DNA of 64,000 nucleotides from Clostridiales bacterium (GTDB lineage Bacteria; Bacillota; Clostridia; Oscillospirales; Oscillospiraceae): NCBI GenBank assembly GCA_022786995.1, contig JALFUW010000018.1, positions 17,086 to 81,085 of the forward strand, read 5' to 3'. Shown piece by piece: positions 8,824 to 18,798 of this stretch (position 1 is its first letter; each line of letters starts with the position of its first letter). The notes under the pieces were generated by a model. It saw only the letters and a program-made list of their open reading frames with translations, ran no database searches and was not told where the DNA came from. The position numbers and the translations under genes were made by a program.

Positions 8824-10638
8824 ATGGAAACGATGAAACAAATCCCCATTCGGGAGAATATCCCCACGGAAGATAAGTGGGCGCTGGAAGATTTGTATCC
8901 CGGGGATGCGGATTGGAACAGAGAACTGGAGACCCTGTCGCAGGACAAAGCATATCTGACATCTTTTGCCGGAAAGCTTGGAAGCAGTGCGGAGACGTTA
9001 TATCAATATCTGGATGCTTCGGAGAAACTCAATGTCAAGGCGGATCGGCTGGGTAATTACTGTATGCGCAAAGCGGACGAAGATACCAGAGATGCCGCTG
9101 CTCAGGCCATGCAGGGTCAGTTTATGAGCGTGGTGGTGGAGCTGAGCGCCGCCTGCAGCTTCGATACGCCGGAAATCATGGCAATTTCCGAAGAAACCCT
9201 TGACGGATTCTATGCCGAGTACCCGAAGCTGGAACGTTACCGCCGCTATCTGGCCGATCTGCGCCGGAAAAAGCCCCATACTCTGTCCATTGCCGAGGAA
9301 AAGCTGTTGGCTGCTGCCGGGGAGATGGCACAGACCCCGGATACGATTTACGGCGCGCTGGCGGATGCCGACCTGACCTTCCAGGATGCCGTGGACGCTC
9401 AGGGGAACGCCCATCCGCTGACCCAGGGAACCTTTGTTCAGTTGGAGGAAAGCCCTGACCGTGCGCTTCGGAAAAGCGCCTACGAAAGCCTGTATGATGG
9501 TTTCACCGCGTTTCAGAACACGGCGGCAGCAATTCTGAACGGCCAAAATAAGCAGCTGAAATTCTATGCCGATGCCAGAAAGTACGCTTCCGCTCTGGAA
9601 GCCTCTCTGGACAGCACCAACGTTCCTGTATCCGTTTATGACAACCTGATCAAGGCAGTCCATGAGAAGCTTCCCAGTATGCACCGTTATGTCCGGCTGC
9701 GTAAAAAACTGCTGGGCGTGGATGAGCTGCACTTCTATGATGTGTATACACCGCTGGTGTCCGGCGTCGATAAATATATCCCTTACGAACAGGCAAAGCA
9801 GACCGTTTATGACGCGCTGGCCCCGCTGGGGGAGGAATACCGCGCCATTCTCAAAGAGGGCTTTGATAACCGCTGGATTGACGTGTATCAGAATCAAGGC
9901 AAACGCAGCGGCGCCTATTCCGCCGGTGCGGCGGTTCACCCCTATGTGCTGCTGAACTACACCGGCACTCTGGACAGCCAGTTCACACTGGCCCATGAGA
10001 TGGGCCACGCCCTGCACTCCTATTTGTCCAACAAGCACCAGAATCCCATTGACGCGGACTATGTGATTTTTGTGGCAGAGGTCGCTTCCACCTGCAATGA
10101 GGCCCTGCTTATGGAGCACCTGCTGAAAGACACCACGGATAAAAAGGAACGGGCGTACCTCATCAACCACTTCCTTGACCAGTTCAAGGGCACGATCTAC
10201 CGCCAGACCATGTTCGCGGAATTTGAGCGGAACATCGGCGCCATGACTGCCGCCGGACAAACCCTGACGGCGGAGGTTCTGTGTCAGCAGTACAAACGCC
10301 TGAATGAAATGTACTACGGCCCGGATATGGTGGTGGATGACCGTATTGCCATGGAATGGGCAAGAATTCCTCATTTCTACTACAACTACTACGTCTTCCA
10401 GTACGCTACCGGCTATGCGGCAGCCATTGCTCTGTCCAGAAGAATTCTGCGGGAAGGGAAACCAGCGGTTCGGGATTATCTGAATTTCCTGTCCGGCGGC
10501 TGTTCCAGAAGCCCCATTGACCTTTTGAAGGGTGCCGGAGTGGATATGACCGGCCCGGAGCCTGTAGTGCAGGCGCTGGAACTGTTTGACCGGCTGCTGG
10601 ACGAGATGGAAGCGCTGACGGAGGAAGCCGATGGCTGA
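8824..10638 (+). CDS. pepF: Oligoendopeptidase F (M3 family)
   Basis: Zn motif HEMGHALHSYLS; IPTEDKWALEDLYP N-terminus; promoter with TATAAT upstream. Confidence 0.95.
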   Translation: METMKQIPIRENIPTEDKWALEDLYPGDADWNRELETLSQDKAYLTSFAGKLGSSAETLYQYLDASEKLNVKADRLGNYCMRKADEDTRDAAAQAMQGQFMSVVVELSAACSFDTPEIMAISEETLDGFYAEYPKLERYRRYLADLRRKKPHTLSIAEEKLLAAAGEMAQTPDTIYGALADADLTFQDAVDAQGNAHPLTQGTFVQLEESPDRALRKSAYESLYDGFTAFQNTAAAILNGQNKQLKFYADARKYASALEASLDSTNVPVSVYDNLIKAVHEKLPSMHRYVRLRKKLLGVDELHFYDVYTPLVSGVDKYIPYEQAKQTVYDALAPLGEEYRAILKEGFDNRWIDVYQNQGKRSGAYSAGAAVHPYVLLNYTGTLDSQFTLAHEMGHALHSYLSNKHQNPIDADYVIFVAEVASTCNEALLMEHLLKDTTDKKERAYLINHFLDQFKGTIYRQTMFAEFERNIGAMTAAGQTLTAEVLCQQYKRLNEMYYGPDMVVDDRIAMEWARIPHFYYNYYVFQYATGYAAAIALSRRILREGKPAVRDYLNFLSGGCSRSPIDLLKGAGVDMTGPEPVVQALELFDRLLDEMEALTEEADG

Positions 10639-10897
10639 GATTTTTTTGCCTACCCTGCACACCTTTGCCATGAATAATGCGTTTACCGGCTCCTGTGGAC
10701 TGTTCCGCTTCCGAGCGGTACCCAATGTGGTGATGGCTACCCCAAAAGAGGTGGATTTCGGACAGAGCAGCATCCATGCGGAATACTGGCATGGGCTGTA
10801 TTGCTATGAGAAAAGCCAGATGGAGGGCGAGGAGACCTTCCCCATGTCAGAGGAGGGCAGACAGCAGATGCTTACCTGGCTGGAAAGTAAAATATAG
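10631..10897 (+). CDS. Conserved-looking small hypothetical protein (88 aa)
   Basis: Overlaps the pepF stop by 8 nt (translational coupling geometry); no family recognised. Confidence 0.6.
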   Translation: MAEIFLPTLHTFAMNNAFTGSCGLFRFRAVPNVVMATPKEVDFGQSSIHAEYWHGLYCYEKSQMEGEETFPMSEEGRQQMLTWLESKI

Positions 10898-10999
10898 TGA
10901 TATTCACAATCAGGTGTTTCTATCTCTAAAATATTTTGTGCAGATAATAAAATGCTTGCAATTATGGTTAACTTTTGTGTATAATAACCTCTATACAGA

Positions 11000-11950
11000 T
11001 TGTTGGATGTGATTGCGTTGGTTTATGATATTCTCCGGGACATGGCAGCTCAGCCCCGGGCGCAGGAGAGTACAATTGCGTATCTGGTTGAGCAGCTGAC
11101 CGGGTTTGTAAAGCAGAGGGATACGGTTCTGATTTGCTTCCCGGAGCAGGGAGAGGGCAGCCTGAGCCAATTGATGGAGCAGGCCGTACTGCGTTGTGAG
11201 GCAATCCCGGTTGTCTGGGGTGCGGATCATCGGTGGAAAAGTCTTCTGCGTCTGGCTTTTTCCTCCCGGGCGATAACCATCATCAGTACACCCCTGATTG
11301 TGCTGGGGCTGGCAAAGCTGCGAAGCTTCTACTCAATACCTCTTTTTATCCGCAATGTGGTAACATCCGGCTACCCCTGTGAGGCGTGGATGATTGATGG
11401 GATACGCCGTGGCTTTGACAGCGCGAGCTGGGGGTGTTTTGGGATCGGAACCACAAATGTTGTCGCAGGTTTCTCCTGTGAGGCGGTGCAGGGCATTCAC
11501 CTTCGGGAGACGGAATACCGCGTGGAAATTGTGGATAAGCGGGGCAACAGCATGCCGGACGGGGAGGACGGAGAGATCGTTCTCTCACCTGTCAGTGCGC
11601 CGGAGCTGCGGTATTTCATGGGGGAGAATGCCCGTCTGCGTACAGGCCGCTGTGCCTGTGGCAGTACGCGCCCACTTCTGACCGACATCCATGCCGGGAG
11701 AACCGAAGCGGACGCGGATCTTCTGGAGCTTGGCAAGATGCTGCAAAACTGGAGCAGTGTGCTGGATTGCCGTCTTCAAAAAGGCCAGTATGGTCTTGAA
11801 CTGGAAATCATCGTGCTTCCCGGTGGACGGCTTCCGAAGCTTCCCAGTGCGGCAAAGCAGACGATCCGGGTTTTCAGCCCCGAAACGGATGCGCCGCTTC
11901 CCTATGACCCAACGCAAAAAATCCCGGAAAACGGAACGGAAAGCCATTGA
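11000..11950 (+). CDS. AMP-dependent CoA ligase-like protein, apparently lacking the N-terminal half
   Basis: DKRGNSMPDGEDGEIVLSPVSAPELRYFMGENARLRTGRCACGSTRPLLTDIHAGRTE resembles the PaaK-like ligase C-terminal part. TTG start in the ORF track; true start uncertain. Confidence 0.5.
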   Translation: MLDVIALVYDILRDMAAQPRAQESTIAYLVEQLTGFVKQRDTVLICFPEQGEGSLSQLMEQAVLRCEAIPVVWGADHRWKSLLRLAFSSRAITIISTPLIVLGLAKLRSFYSIPLFIRNVVTSGYPCEAWMIDGIRRGFDSASWGCFGIGTTNVVAGFSCEAVQGIHLRETEYRVEIVDKRGNSMPDGEDGEIVLSPVSAPELRYFMGENARLRTGRCACGSTRPLLTDIHAGRTEADADLLELGKMLQNWSSVLDCRLQKGQYGLELEIIVLPGGRLPKLPSAAKQTIRVFSPETDAPLPYDPTQKIPENGTESH

Positions 11951-11984
11951 CATTTCCGCAGAATGTGATATCATAACGAGGATA

Positions 11985-12205
11985 TGCAAAGACTTTGCGG
12001 AAACGAAGCGGATGAAGAAGATCAACAAGCGAGAGGGAACTGGTGAAAGCCCTCGGTCTTCCTGCCGTAGGCCACTTCCTGCGTTGCCCGGGATGACCGG
12101 GACGGGTGCTCCCGTTACAGAGCGTCTAAGATGTCTTTTTTAAGACGAATTAGGGTGGTACCGCGATTTATTGTCGCCCCTATGGTTAGGGGCGGCTTTT
12201 CTTTG
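11985..12205 (+). ncRNA. T-box leader (alanine) with terminator upstream of alaS
   Basis: T-box AATTAGGGTGGTACCGCG; terminator CGCCCCTATGGTTAGGGGCGGCTTTT; AG-bulge-like GAGAGGGAACTGGTGAAAGCCC; candidate specifier GCC (12071-12073) followed by A. Confidence 0.92.
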
Positions 12206-12256
12206 CGTATTCGGCATCGTAATTTATGAAATTCATTTTCTTTGGAGGTAGAAACC

Positions 12257-14896
12257 ATGAATCCCAAGCCTTACGGCGTAAACGAACTGCGTGAGATGTT
12301 CCTGTCTTTCTTTGAGAGCAAGGGCCATCTGCGTCTGCCCAGCTTCTCGCTGATTCCTCAGAACGATGCGTCCCTGCTGCTGATCAACTCCGGCATGGCG
12401 CCAATGAAGCCTTACTTTACCGGCGAGGTGGAGCCGCCCCGTCACCGGGTCTGCACCTGCCAGAAGTGTATCCGTACCGGCGATATCGAGAATATCGGTA
12501 AGACTGCCCGTCACGGAACCTACTTTGAAATGCTGGGCAACTTCTCCTTTGGTGATTACTTCAAGCACGAAGCCATCAACTGGAGCTGGGAGTTCCTGAC
12601 CAAGGTAGTGGGTCTGGACGAGAACCGTCTGTATCCCTCTATCTATGAAAATGATGACGAGGCCTTTGAAATCTGGAATAAGGAAGTGGGTGTGCCCGCT
12701 GAGAAGATCTTCCGTTTTGGTAAGTCTGACAACTTCTGGGAGCACGGCTCCGGCCCCTGCGGCCCCTGCTCTGAGATCTACTACGACCGGGGTGAGAAGT
12801 ACGGCTGCGGCAAGCCTGACTGCACTGTCGGCTGCGACTGCGACCGCTATATGGAGGTCTGGAACAACGTCTTCTCCCAGTTCAACAACGACGGTCAGGG
12901 CAACTATACCGAGCTGGCCCAGAAGAACATCGATACCGGCATGGGTCTGGAGCGTCTGGCTGTGGTCTGCCAGGATGTGGACTCCCTGTTCGATGTGGAT
13001 ACCGTCATGAACATCACCAACAAGGTTACCGAGCTGACCGGCGCTACTTACGGTCAGAGTGTGAAGATGGACGTTTCCCTGCGGGTTATCACCGACCATA
13101 TCCGCGCCTCCACCTTTATGATTGCTGACGGCGTTTTGCCCAGCAACGAAGGCAGAGGCTATGTTCTGCGCCGTCTGCTGCGCCGGGCTGCCCGTCACGG
13201 CAAGCTGCTGGGCGTGAATACTCCCTTCCTGTACAAGGTCGTAGAAACCGTTATTCAGGAGAACGAGTGCCACTACACCTACCTGCGGGAGCGTGCCGAG
13301 TATATCACCCGAATCGTAAAGATTGAGGAGGAGAACTTCTGCCGCACCATTGACGGCGGCATGAGCATTTTTGCCGCCAAGCTGGCGGAGCACAAGGCCA
13401 AGGGCGAGACTCAGTTCTCCGGCGCCGACGCGTTCCTGCTGGCGGATACCTACGGCTTCCCCATTGATCTGACCATTGAAATGGTGGCCGATGAGGACAT
13501 GACGTTGGATATGGACGAATTCTATCGCCTCCGTGAGGAGCAGAAGGTGCGTGCCCGGGAAGCCCGGAAGGCGCTGGGTGACCTGGCCTGGGCAGGCATT
13601 GATCTGGGCCTTGACAACACCCCCACCACCTTCGTTGGCTACACCGAGAACAACTGCTCCGCCAAAGTGCTGGCGGTCTGCGTCGGCGAGGAAGTCTCCG
13701 GCACCATCGCCGGCGGCGAGGAAGGCATCATCGTGCTGGATAAGACACCTTTCTATGCGGAAATGGGTGGTCAGATTGCCGATCAGGGCGTGATTCTGGT
13801 GGGCAACAGCCGCTTCCAGGTCACAAATGTTCAGAAGGACAAGGGCGGCAAGTATCTGCACCATGGCAAGATGGTCACCGGCTCCATCAAGGTGGACGAT
13901 GAGGTCTGCGCCTCCATCGATGTGGAGCGCCGCAAGGCCATCATGCGTGCCCACTCCGCAACCCATCTGCTGCAAAAGGCTTTGCAGACCGTTCTGGGCG
14001 ATCACGTCCATCAGGCCGGTTCCTATGTGGAGCCCGACCGTCTGCGCTTTGACTTTACCCACTATTCCGCACTGACCGCGGAGGAGATGTCCAAGGTCAA
14101 CGCGCTGGTTCAGAATGCTGTTCTGGAGGGCTATCCTGTGGACATCCGTGAGATGCCCATTGAGGAGGCCAAGGCTTCCGGCGCCACAGCTTTGTTCAGC
14201 GAAAAGTACGGCGACACGGTTCGAGTTGTCAACATGGGCGGTTACTCCATTGAGCTGTGCGGCGGTACCCATCTGGACAATACCGCCAAAGTCGGCCCCT
14301 TTGAGCTGGAAAGTGAGTGCAGCGTGGCTTCCGGTGTCCGCCGGATCGAGGCCATCACCGGCAAAGCCTGCCTTGCCAAGATGGAGAAGAATCAGCAGAT
14401 GCTGTTTGAAGCTGCTGCCAAGCTGAAGACCAAGCCTGCCGATGTGGCTGCCAAGATTCAGAGCCACCTCGAGGAAGCCAAGGAGCTGAGAAGGGCTATT
14501 GAACAGTATAAGGCCAAGGAAGCCTCCGGCGAGGTGGAGCGGTTCCTGTTCGGCTCCCGGAATATGGGCGGCTTCAAGGTTCTGACTGCCATGGTTCCCA
14601 ATGCAGACGCCGCCAAGCTGCGCCAGATGGGCGATATGCTGCGGGATAAGGATCCGAAGGTCGTTGCGGTGCTGGCAACCTGCAACGGAGACAAGCCCAC
14701 CTTCCTGGCAGTCTGCGGCAAGGATGCTGTTGCCAGCGGACTGAAGGCCGGTGAACTGGTGAAGCAGGTGTGCTGCTGCTGCGGCGGCAGCGGCGGCGGC
14801 AAGCCGGATTCTGCTATGGGCGGCGGCAAGGACATCACCAAGGTCGACAACGCGCTGGCTCTGGTGGATGATTACGTCGCTTCCAAGATTCAGTAA
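12257..14896 (+). CDS. alaS: Alanyl-tRNA synthetase
   Basis: MNPKPYGVNELREMFLSFFESKGHLRLPSFSLIPQNDASLLLINSGMAPMKPYF; HSATHLLQKAL; CGGTHLDNTAKVG. Confidence 0.98.
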   Translation: MNPKPYGVNELREMFLSFFESKGHLRLPSFSLIPQNDASLLLINSGMAPMKPYFTGEVEPPRHRVCTCQKCIRTGDIENIGKTARHGTYFEMLGNFSFGDYFKHEAINWSWEFLTKVVGLDENRLYPSIYENDDEAFEIWNKEVGVPAEKIFRFGKSDNFWEHGSGPCGPCSEIYYDRGEKYGCGKPDCTVGCDCDRYMEVWNNVFSQFNNDGQGNYTELAQKNIDTGMGLERLAVVCQDVDSLFDVDTVMNITNKVTELTGATYGQSVKMDVSLRVITDHIRASTFMIADGVLPSNEGRGYVLRRLLRRAARHGKLLGVNTPFLYKVVETVIQENECHYTYLRERAEYITRIVKIEEENFCRTIDGGMSIFAAKLAEHKAKGETQFSGADAFLLADTYGFPIDLTIEMVADEDMTLDMDEFYRLREEQKVRAREARKALGDLAWAGIDLGLDNTPTTFVGYTENNCSAKVLAVCVGEEVSGTIAGGEEGIIVLDKTPFYAEMGGQIADQGVILVGNSRFQVTNVQKDKGGKYLHHGKMVTGSIKVDDEVCASIDVERRKAIMRAHSATHLLQKALQTVLGDHVHQAGSYVEPDRLRFDFTHYSALTAEEMSKVNALVQNAVLEGYPVDIREMPIEEAKASGATALFSEKYGDTVRVVNMGGYSIELCGGTHLDNTAKVGPFELESECSVASGVRRIEAITGKACLAKMEKNQQMLFEAAAKLKTKPADVAAKIQSHLEEAKELRRAIEQYKAKEASGEVERFLFGSRNMGGFKVLTAMVPNADAAKLRQMGDMLRDKDPKVVAVLATCNGDKPTFLAVCGKDAVASGLKAGELVKQVCCCCGGSGGGKPDSAMGGGKDITKVDNALALVDDYVASKIQ

Positions 14897-14900
14897 TTTC

Positions 14901-14931
14901 AAAGGGCGCAGCCGGGTGCTGCGCCCTTTTT
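14901..14931 (+). terminator. Intrinsic terminator after alaS
   Basis: AAAGGGCGCAGCCGGGTGCTGCGCCCTTTTT. Confidence 0.85.
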
Positions 14932-14943
14932 CGTAAAGGGGAT

Positions 14944-17160
14944 GTGGGTGTGCGGCGAATTGTATATATGGCTCTGGGATTTGCCGCTGCCTGCGGTCTG
15001 AACCTCTATGCGGACAGCTGGAGTGCCCGGCTGGTTGGCGTGGCGCTGACACTGATCATCAGTGCGCTGGCGGAGAAGAAACCGGGTGCGCCGCGGCGTT
15101 TGCTGGCGACAATGCTGGGTTGTATTCTTGGCTTTATCTGGTTCCGGGGTTATACGGCCCAGTATTTGAAGCCGATTTCCTCGCTGGATGGAGAAATCAG
15201 GCAGTGCAGCATCCGCGCCTCGGATTATAGCCGGGAAACGGATTACGGCAGCGCGGTTGACGGCACAATTCAGATTGAGGGGAAGACCTACCGCATTACC
15301 ACATACCTCAAGCAGGCGGAGGATATCCCACCCGGAGCTACGATTTCCGGCCTTTTCCGTCTGCGGATTACGACAGAGGCTGGGGTGAATCCATCTTCCT
15401 ATTATCAGGGCAAAGGGATTTTTCTGCTGGCCTACCAAAAGGGTGAGATGGAATTGTCCCATAACCCCTGGACTTACAGGGACATTCCGTCCATATTGCG
15501 TCATCATATCCAGGAAATCCTGGAAACCTGTATTCCTCCAAAGTGTGTGGCCTTTTCCAAAGCGCTGCTGTTGGGAGACACTTCCGAATTATCCTATCAG
15601 ACGGATATGGAGCTGAAAATCAGCGGCATCCGACATGTGGTTGCGGTTTCCGGCCTTCATATATCCATCTTTTTCGCAATGATCAGTACGGTAACCTTCC
15701 AAAGGCGCTTTCTTACGGCCCTTGCCGGAATTCCTCTGCTGTTTCTGTTCGCGGCGGTCGCGGGCTTCACGCCCTCGGTTACCCGTGCCTGTATCATGTT
15801 GGGGCTGATGCTGATTGCTCAGTTACTGGATAAGGAGTACGACGGCCCCAGCGCCCTTGCCTTTGCGGCGCTTGTCATGCTGATTATCAATCCTTTCTGT
15901 ATCAATTCGGTAAGCTTCCAATTATCCGTAGCCAGCGTGATGGGGATTTTCCTGTTTACGCCTGGTATCCGTGGAAAGCTGACTGCGGGGCTGGAAGGCA
16001 AAAAGGGAAAGAAATACACGCTTCTTCGCAAATTGTCGGCTGGTATCGCGGTGACCCTTGGCGCTCAGATCATGACGATTCCGCTGTGTGCTTACTATTT
16101 TGGCATCGTCAGTCTGGTGGGTGTTATCACCAATCTGCTTGTACTGTGGGTGGTGAGCCTTACCTTTTGTCTGCTGGCTGGGGTTTGCTTGTTGGCACAT
16201 GTCTATTTGCCGCTGGCGGGCTTTGTGGGCAAACTCGCAGGGATTCTTATCCGTTATGTATTGCTGGTCGCGAAGTGCATGGCGGCTTTTCCGCTGGCGG
16301 CGGTTTATACGGTCAGTCCCTATATCACCATCTGGCTGTTCTTCGTGTATCTTTTGCTGTTTCTTTACCTGCAATGCAGAAAAATGGCGGTTTCTTTCGT
16401 CTGCTGTGCAGTCCTGTCTCTGTGCGTTGCGTTGATGGCGTCATGGTGGGAGCCGTCTTCTTCTGATGTGCGCTTCACCGTCTTGGATGTAGGGCAGGGA
16501 CAATGCCTGCTGATGCAGTCCGGGGGAAGGGTTTACGTTGTGGACTGCGGCGGAGACAGCGACGAGCGCACTGCCGATATGGCGGCGGAAGCCCTGCTGA
16601 GCCGGGGCTACTCCCATGTGGACGGCCTAATTCTGACCCACACCGACCGGGATCACGCCGGTGGCGCGGAGTTCTTTCTGTCACGAATCCGTACGGATGC
16701 GCTGATACTTCCCCGACGGCTTGAGAATATGGCAATTCCAAAGGAAACGCAGGTGGTCATTGCCACACAGGATATAGAGATCAGGGATGGCAATACGATT
16801 ATTCAAATCTTTGCCCCAGCTTTCCATGGGACAGAAAATGAAATGAGTTTGTGTGTCTTGTTTGATACGGAAAAATGTGATATACTCATCACAGGAGACA
16901 GAAATGCGTTCGGAGAGCGGTCTCTGCTGCGCCACGCTGATATCCCTGACGTGGATGTTTTGGTTGCGGGTCACCATGGTTCCAGGTATTCGAACTGTGA
17001 GGAACTGCTGGCAGCGGCTAAGCCTGAAATTGTTTGTATCAGTGTCGGCGCTGATAATCCATATGGTCACCCGGCATCGGAAGCATTGGAGCGTTTTGCT
17101 GACTACGGCTGTACAGTGTATCGTACAGACCGGCAGGGAACCATCACCATCAGGAGGTAA
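14944..17160 (+). CDS. comEC: DNA internalization-related competence protein ComEC/Rec2
   Basis: Competence domain GIRHVVAVSGLHISIF; C-terminal metallo-beta-lactamase domain VLDVGQGQCLLMQSGG...LTHTDRDHAGG...HHGSRYSN; GTG start. Confidence 0.93.
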   Translation: MGVRRIVYMALGFAAACGLNLYADSWSARLVGVALTLIISALAEKKPGAPRRLLATMLGCILGFIWFRGYTAQYLKPISSLDGEIRQCSIRASDYSRETDYGSAVDGTIQIEGKTYRITTYLKQAEDIPPGATISGLFRLRITTEAGVNPSSYYQGKGIFLLAYQKGEMELSHNPWTYRDIPSILRHHIQEILETCIPPKCVAFSKALLLGDTSELSYQTDMELKISGIRHVVAVSGLHISIFFAMISTVTFQRRFLTALAGIPLLFLFAAVAGFTPSVTRACIMLGLMLIAQLLDKEYDGPSALAFAALVMLIINPFCINSVSFQLSVASVMGIFLFTPGIRGKLTAGLEGKKGKKYTLLRKLSAGIAVTLGAQIMTIPLCAYYFGIVSLVGVITNLLVLWVVSLTFCLLAGVCLLAHVYLPLAGFVGKLAGILIRYVLLVAKCMAAFPLAAVYTVSPYITIWLFFVYLLLFLYLQCRKMAVSFVCCAVLSLCVALMASWWEPSSSDVRFTVLDVGQGQCLLMQSGGRVYVVDCGGDSDERTADMAAEALLSRGYSHVDGLILTHTDRDHAGGAEFFLSRIRTDALILPRRLENMAIPKETQVVIATQDIEIRDGNTIIQIFAPAFHGTENEMSLCVLFDTEKCDILITGDRNAFGERSLLRHADIPDVDVLVAGHHGSRYSNCEELLAAAKPEIVCISVGADNPYGHPASEALERFADYGCTVYRTDRQGTITIRR

Positions 17161-17162
17161 AC

Positions 17163-18209
17163 ATGGCAAAGCTACAGCCATCAGGCAGCGGATTGACAGA
17201 ACTGAAAATGGCGCTGAAGCAGAAATCGCTGGGGCGGCTGTATTTTTTCCATGGGGAAGAAACCTTTCTGCTGCACCATTATCTTGAGCAGATGAGGAAG
17301 CTCCTTCTGGATCCGCTGACAGAGTCGTTTAACTACCATCGCCTTAACAGCGAGACTTTTGAACTGCGAGCTTTCGCGGACGCGGTGGAAAACCTGCCAA
17401 TGATGGCACAGTCCACATTTGTACAGATCGATGATGTTGATATTTTCAAATTGAACGAGTCCGACCGTGAAAAGCTGGCGGAGATTCTGCGGGATATCCC
17501 CGACTACTGCACAGTGGTGTTTACCTACATCACTGTCGCCTGGAAGCCGGACAAGAGACTGAAAAAGCTGTGGGAGGCGGTAGACGGCAGCGGCCTTATT
17601 GTCGAGTTCGCCAAGCAGGATCAGCGGGATTTGATTGCCTGGGTAACCCGCCACTTCGCTGCCAATAAAAAGCGGATTTCTACCGATCTGTGCGCCTATC
17701 TGATTGATATTACCGGCGGAACAATGACTGCCCTGACCGGCGAAATTGACAAAATCTGCGCCTACTCCGGGGCGGAAGAAATCAAAAAAAGTGATATTGA
17801 CGCTGTGACTGAGCCTGTACTGGACGCGATGGTATTCCAAATGACCGATCAGCTTAGCTTCGGGCGGTACGATCAGGCCATGCAGAAATTGCAGCAGCTT
17901 CTGAAAATGCAGCAGGAGCCGCTGGCAATTCTGGGAGCGGTGGGCAGCCATTACCGCCGTATCAGCACCGCGAGGACATTGCTGGACAACGGAAAGAGCA
18001 GCTTTGATCTGCAAAAGCTCTGTGGCATCCCGGATTATCCCGCGAGAAAGACCATGGAAGCGGCTCGCCGTTGTACACCGAAGCTCTGCCGTACTGCCGC
18101 TCAGCTGGTGCTGGAAACAGACTATCGGATGAAGACTTCCTTTGATGAGCAGGAACGGCTGCTGGAGTTGCTGATTCTGCGGCTGGCACAGGAGGGGAAA
18201 AATGCTTAA
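17163..18209 (+). CDS. holA: DNA polymerase III subunit delta
   Basis: LYFFHGEETFLLHHYLEQMRK; directly after comEC as in many Firmicutes. Confidence 0.92.
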   Translation: MAKLQPSGSGLTELKMALKQKSLGRLYFFHGEETFLLHHYLEQMRKLLLDPLTESFNYHRLNSETFELRAFADAVENLPMMAQSTFVQIDDVDIFKLNESDREKLAEILRDIPDYCTVVFTYITVAWKPDKRLKKLWEAVDGSGLIVEFAKQDQRDLIAWVTRHFAANKKRISTDLCAYLIDITGGTMTALTGEIDKICAYSGAEEIKKSDIDAVTEPVLDAMVFQMTDQLSFGRYDQAMQKLQQLLKMQQEPLAILGAVGSHYRRISTARTLLDNGKSSFDLQKLCGIPDYPARKTMEAARRCTPKLCRTAAQLVLETDYRMKTSFDEQERLLELLILRLAQEGKNA

Positions 18210-18786
18210 AATCAGGGAAGCGATTGTGGTAGAAGGGCGCTATGACAAAAACACCCTGTCTCAGATTGTGGACGCGCCGATTCTGGAAACCTCCGGCTTT
18301 GGCATTTTCAAGGATAAGGAGCAGATGTCTCTGCTGCGCCGGATAGCGGAGCGTCGGGGACTGATTGTTTTTACGGATTCAGACGGTGCGGGTTTTGTGA
18401 TTCGCAACCACATCAAAAGCGCGATTCCCGGGAAATACCTGAAACACGCCTATATCCCGGATGTGTACGGGAAGGAAAAGCGCAAGTCCACTCCCGGAAA
18501 AGAGGGAAAACTGGGTGTCGAGGGCCTGTCCCCGGAGATTCTGCTGGATTCCCTGCGCCGCGCCGGAGCCACCATCGAAGGAGAGAATTCCCCGGGAAAC
18601 AAAGGGATTACCAAGCAGGATTTGATGGCCCGGGGCCTGTCCGGCGGAGCAAATGCCAGTGAAAAGCGGCTGGCTCTTCTGAAAAAACTGGGCCTGCCGC
18701 AGCGCATGAGTGCCAACGCCATGCTCCAGGCGCTGAATCTGCTTTGCTCTCTGGAAGAATTGGATGCCATATTGGAACAAACGTGA
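18202..18786 (+). CDS. rnmV: Ribonuclease M5-like Toprim protein
   Basis: IVVEGRYDKNTLSQIVDAPILETSGFGIF; IVFTDSDGAGFVIRNHIKSAIPG Toprim motif. Confidence 0.8.
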   Translation: MLKIREAIVVEGRYDKNTLSQIVDAPILETSGFGIFKDKEQMSLLRRIAERRGLIVFTDSDGAGFVIRNHIKSAIPGKYLKHAYIPDVYGKEKRKSTPGKEGKLGVEGLSPEILLDSLRRAGATIEGENSPGNKGITKQDLMARGLSGGANASEKRLALLKKLGLPQRMSANAMLQALNLLCSLEELDAILEQT

Positions 18787-18798
18787 TGGAGTAAAACC

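Noticed and set aside
8998-10773. 591-aa minus-strand ORF opposite pepF
   Set aside because: Antisense shadow ORF with no domain signal.
12233-15052. 939-aa minus-strand ORF opposite alaS
   Set aside because: Antisense shadow of a high-GC, codon-biased gene; no recognisable domain; alaS is unambiguous.
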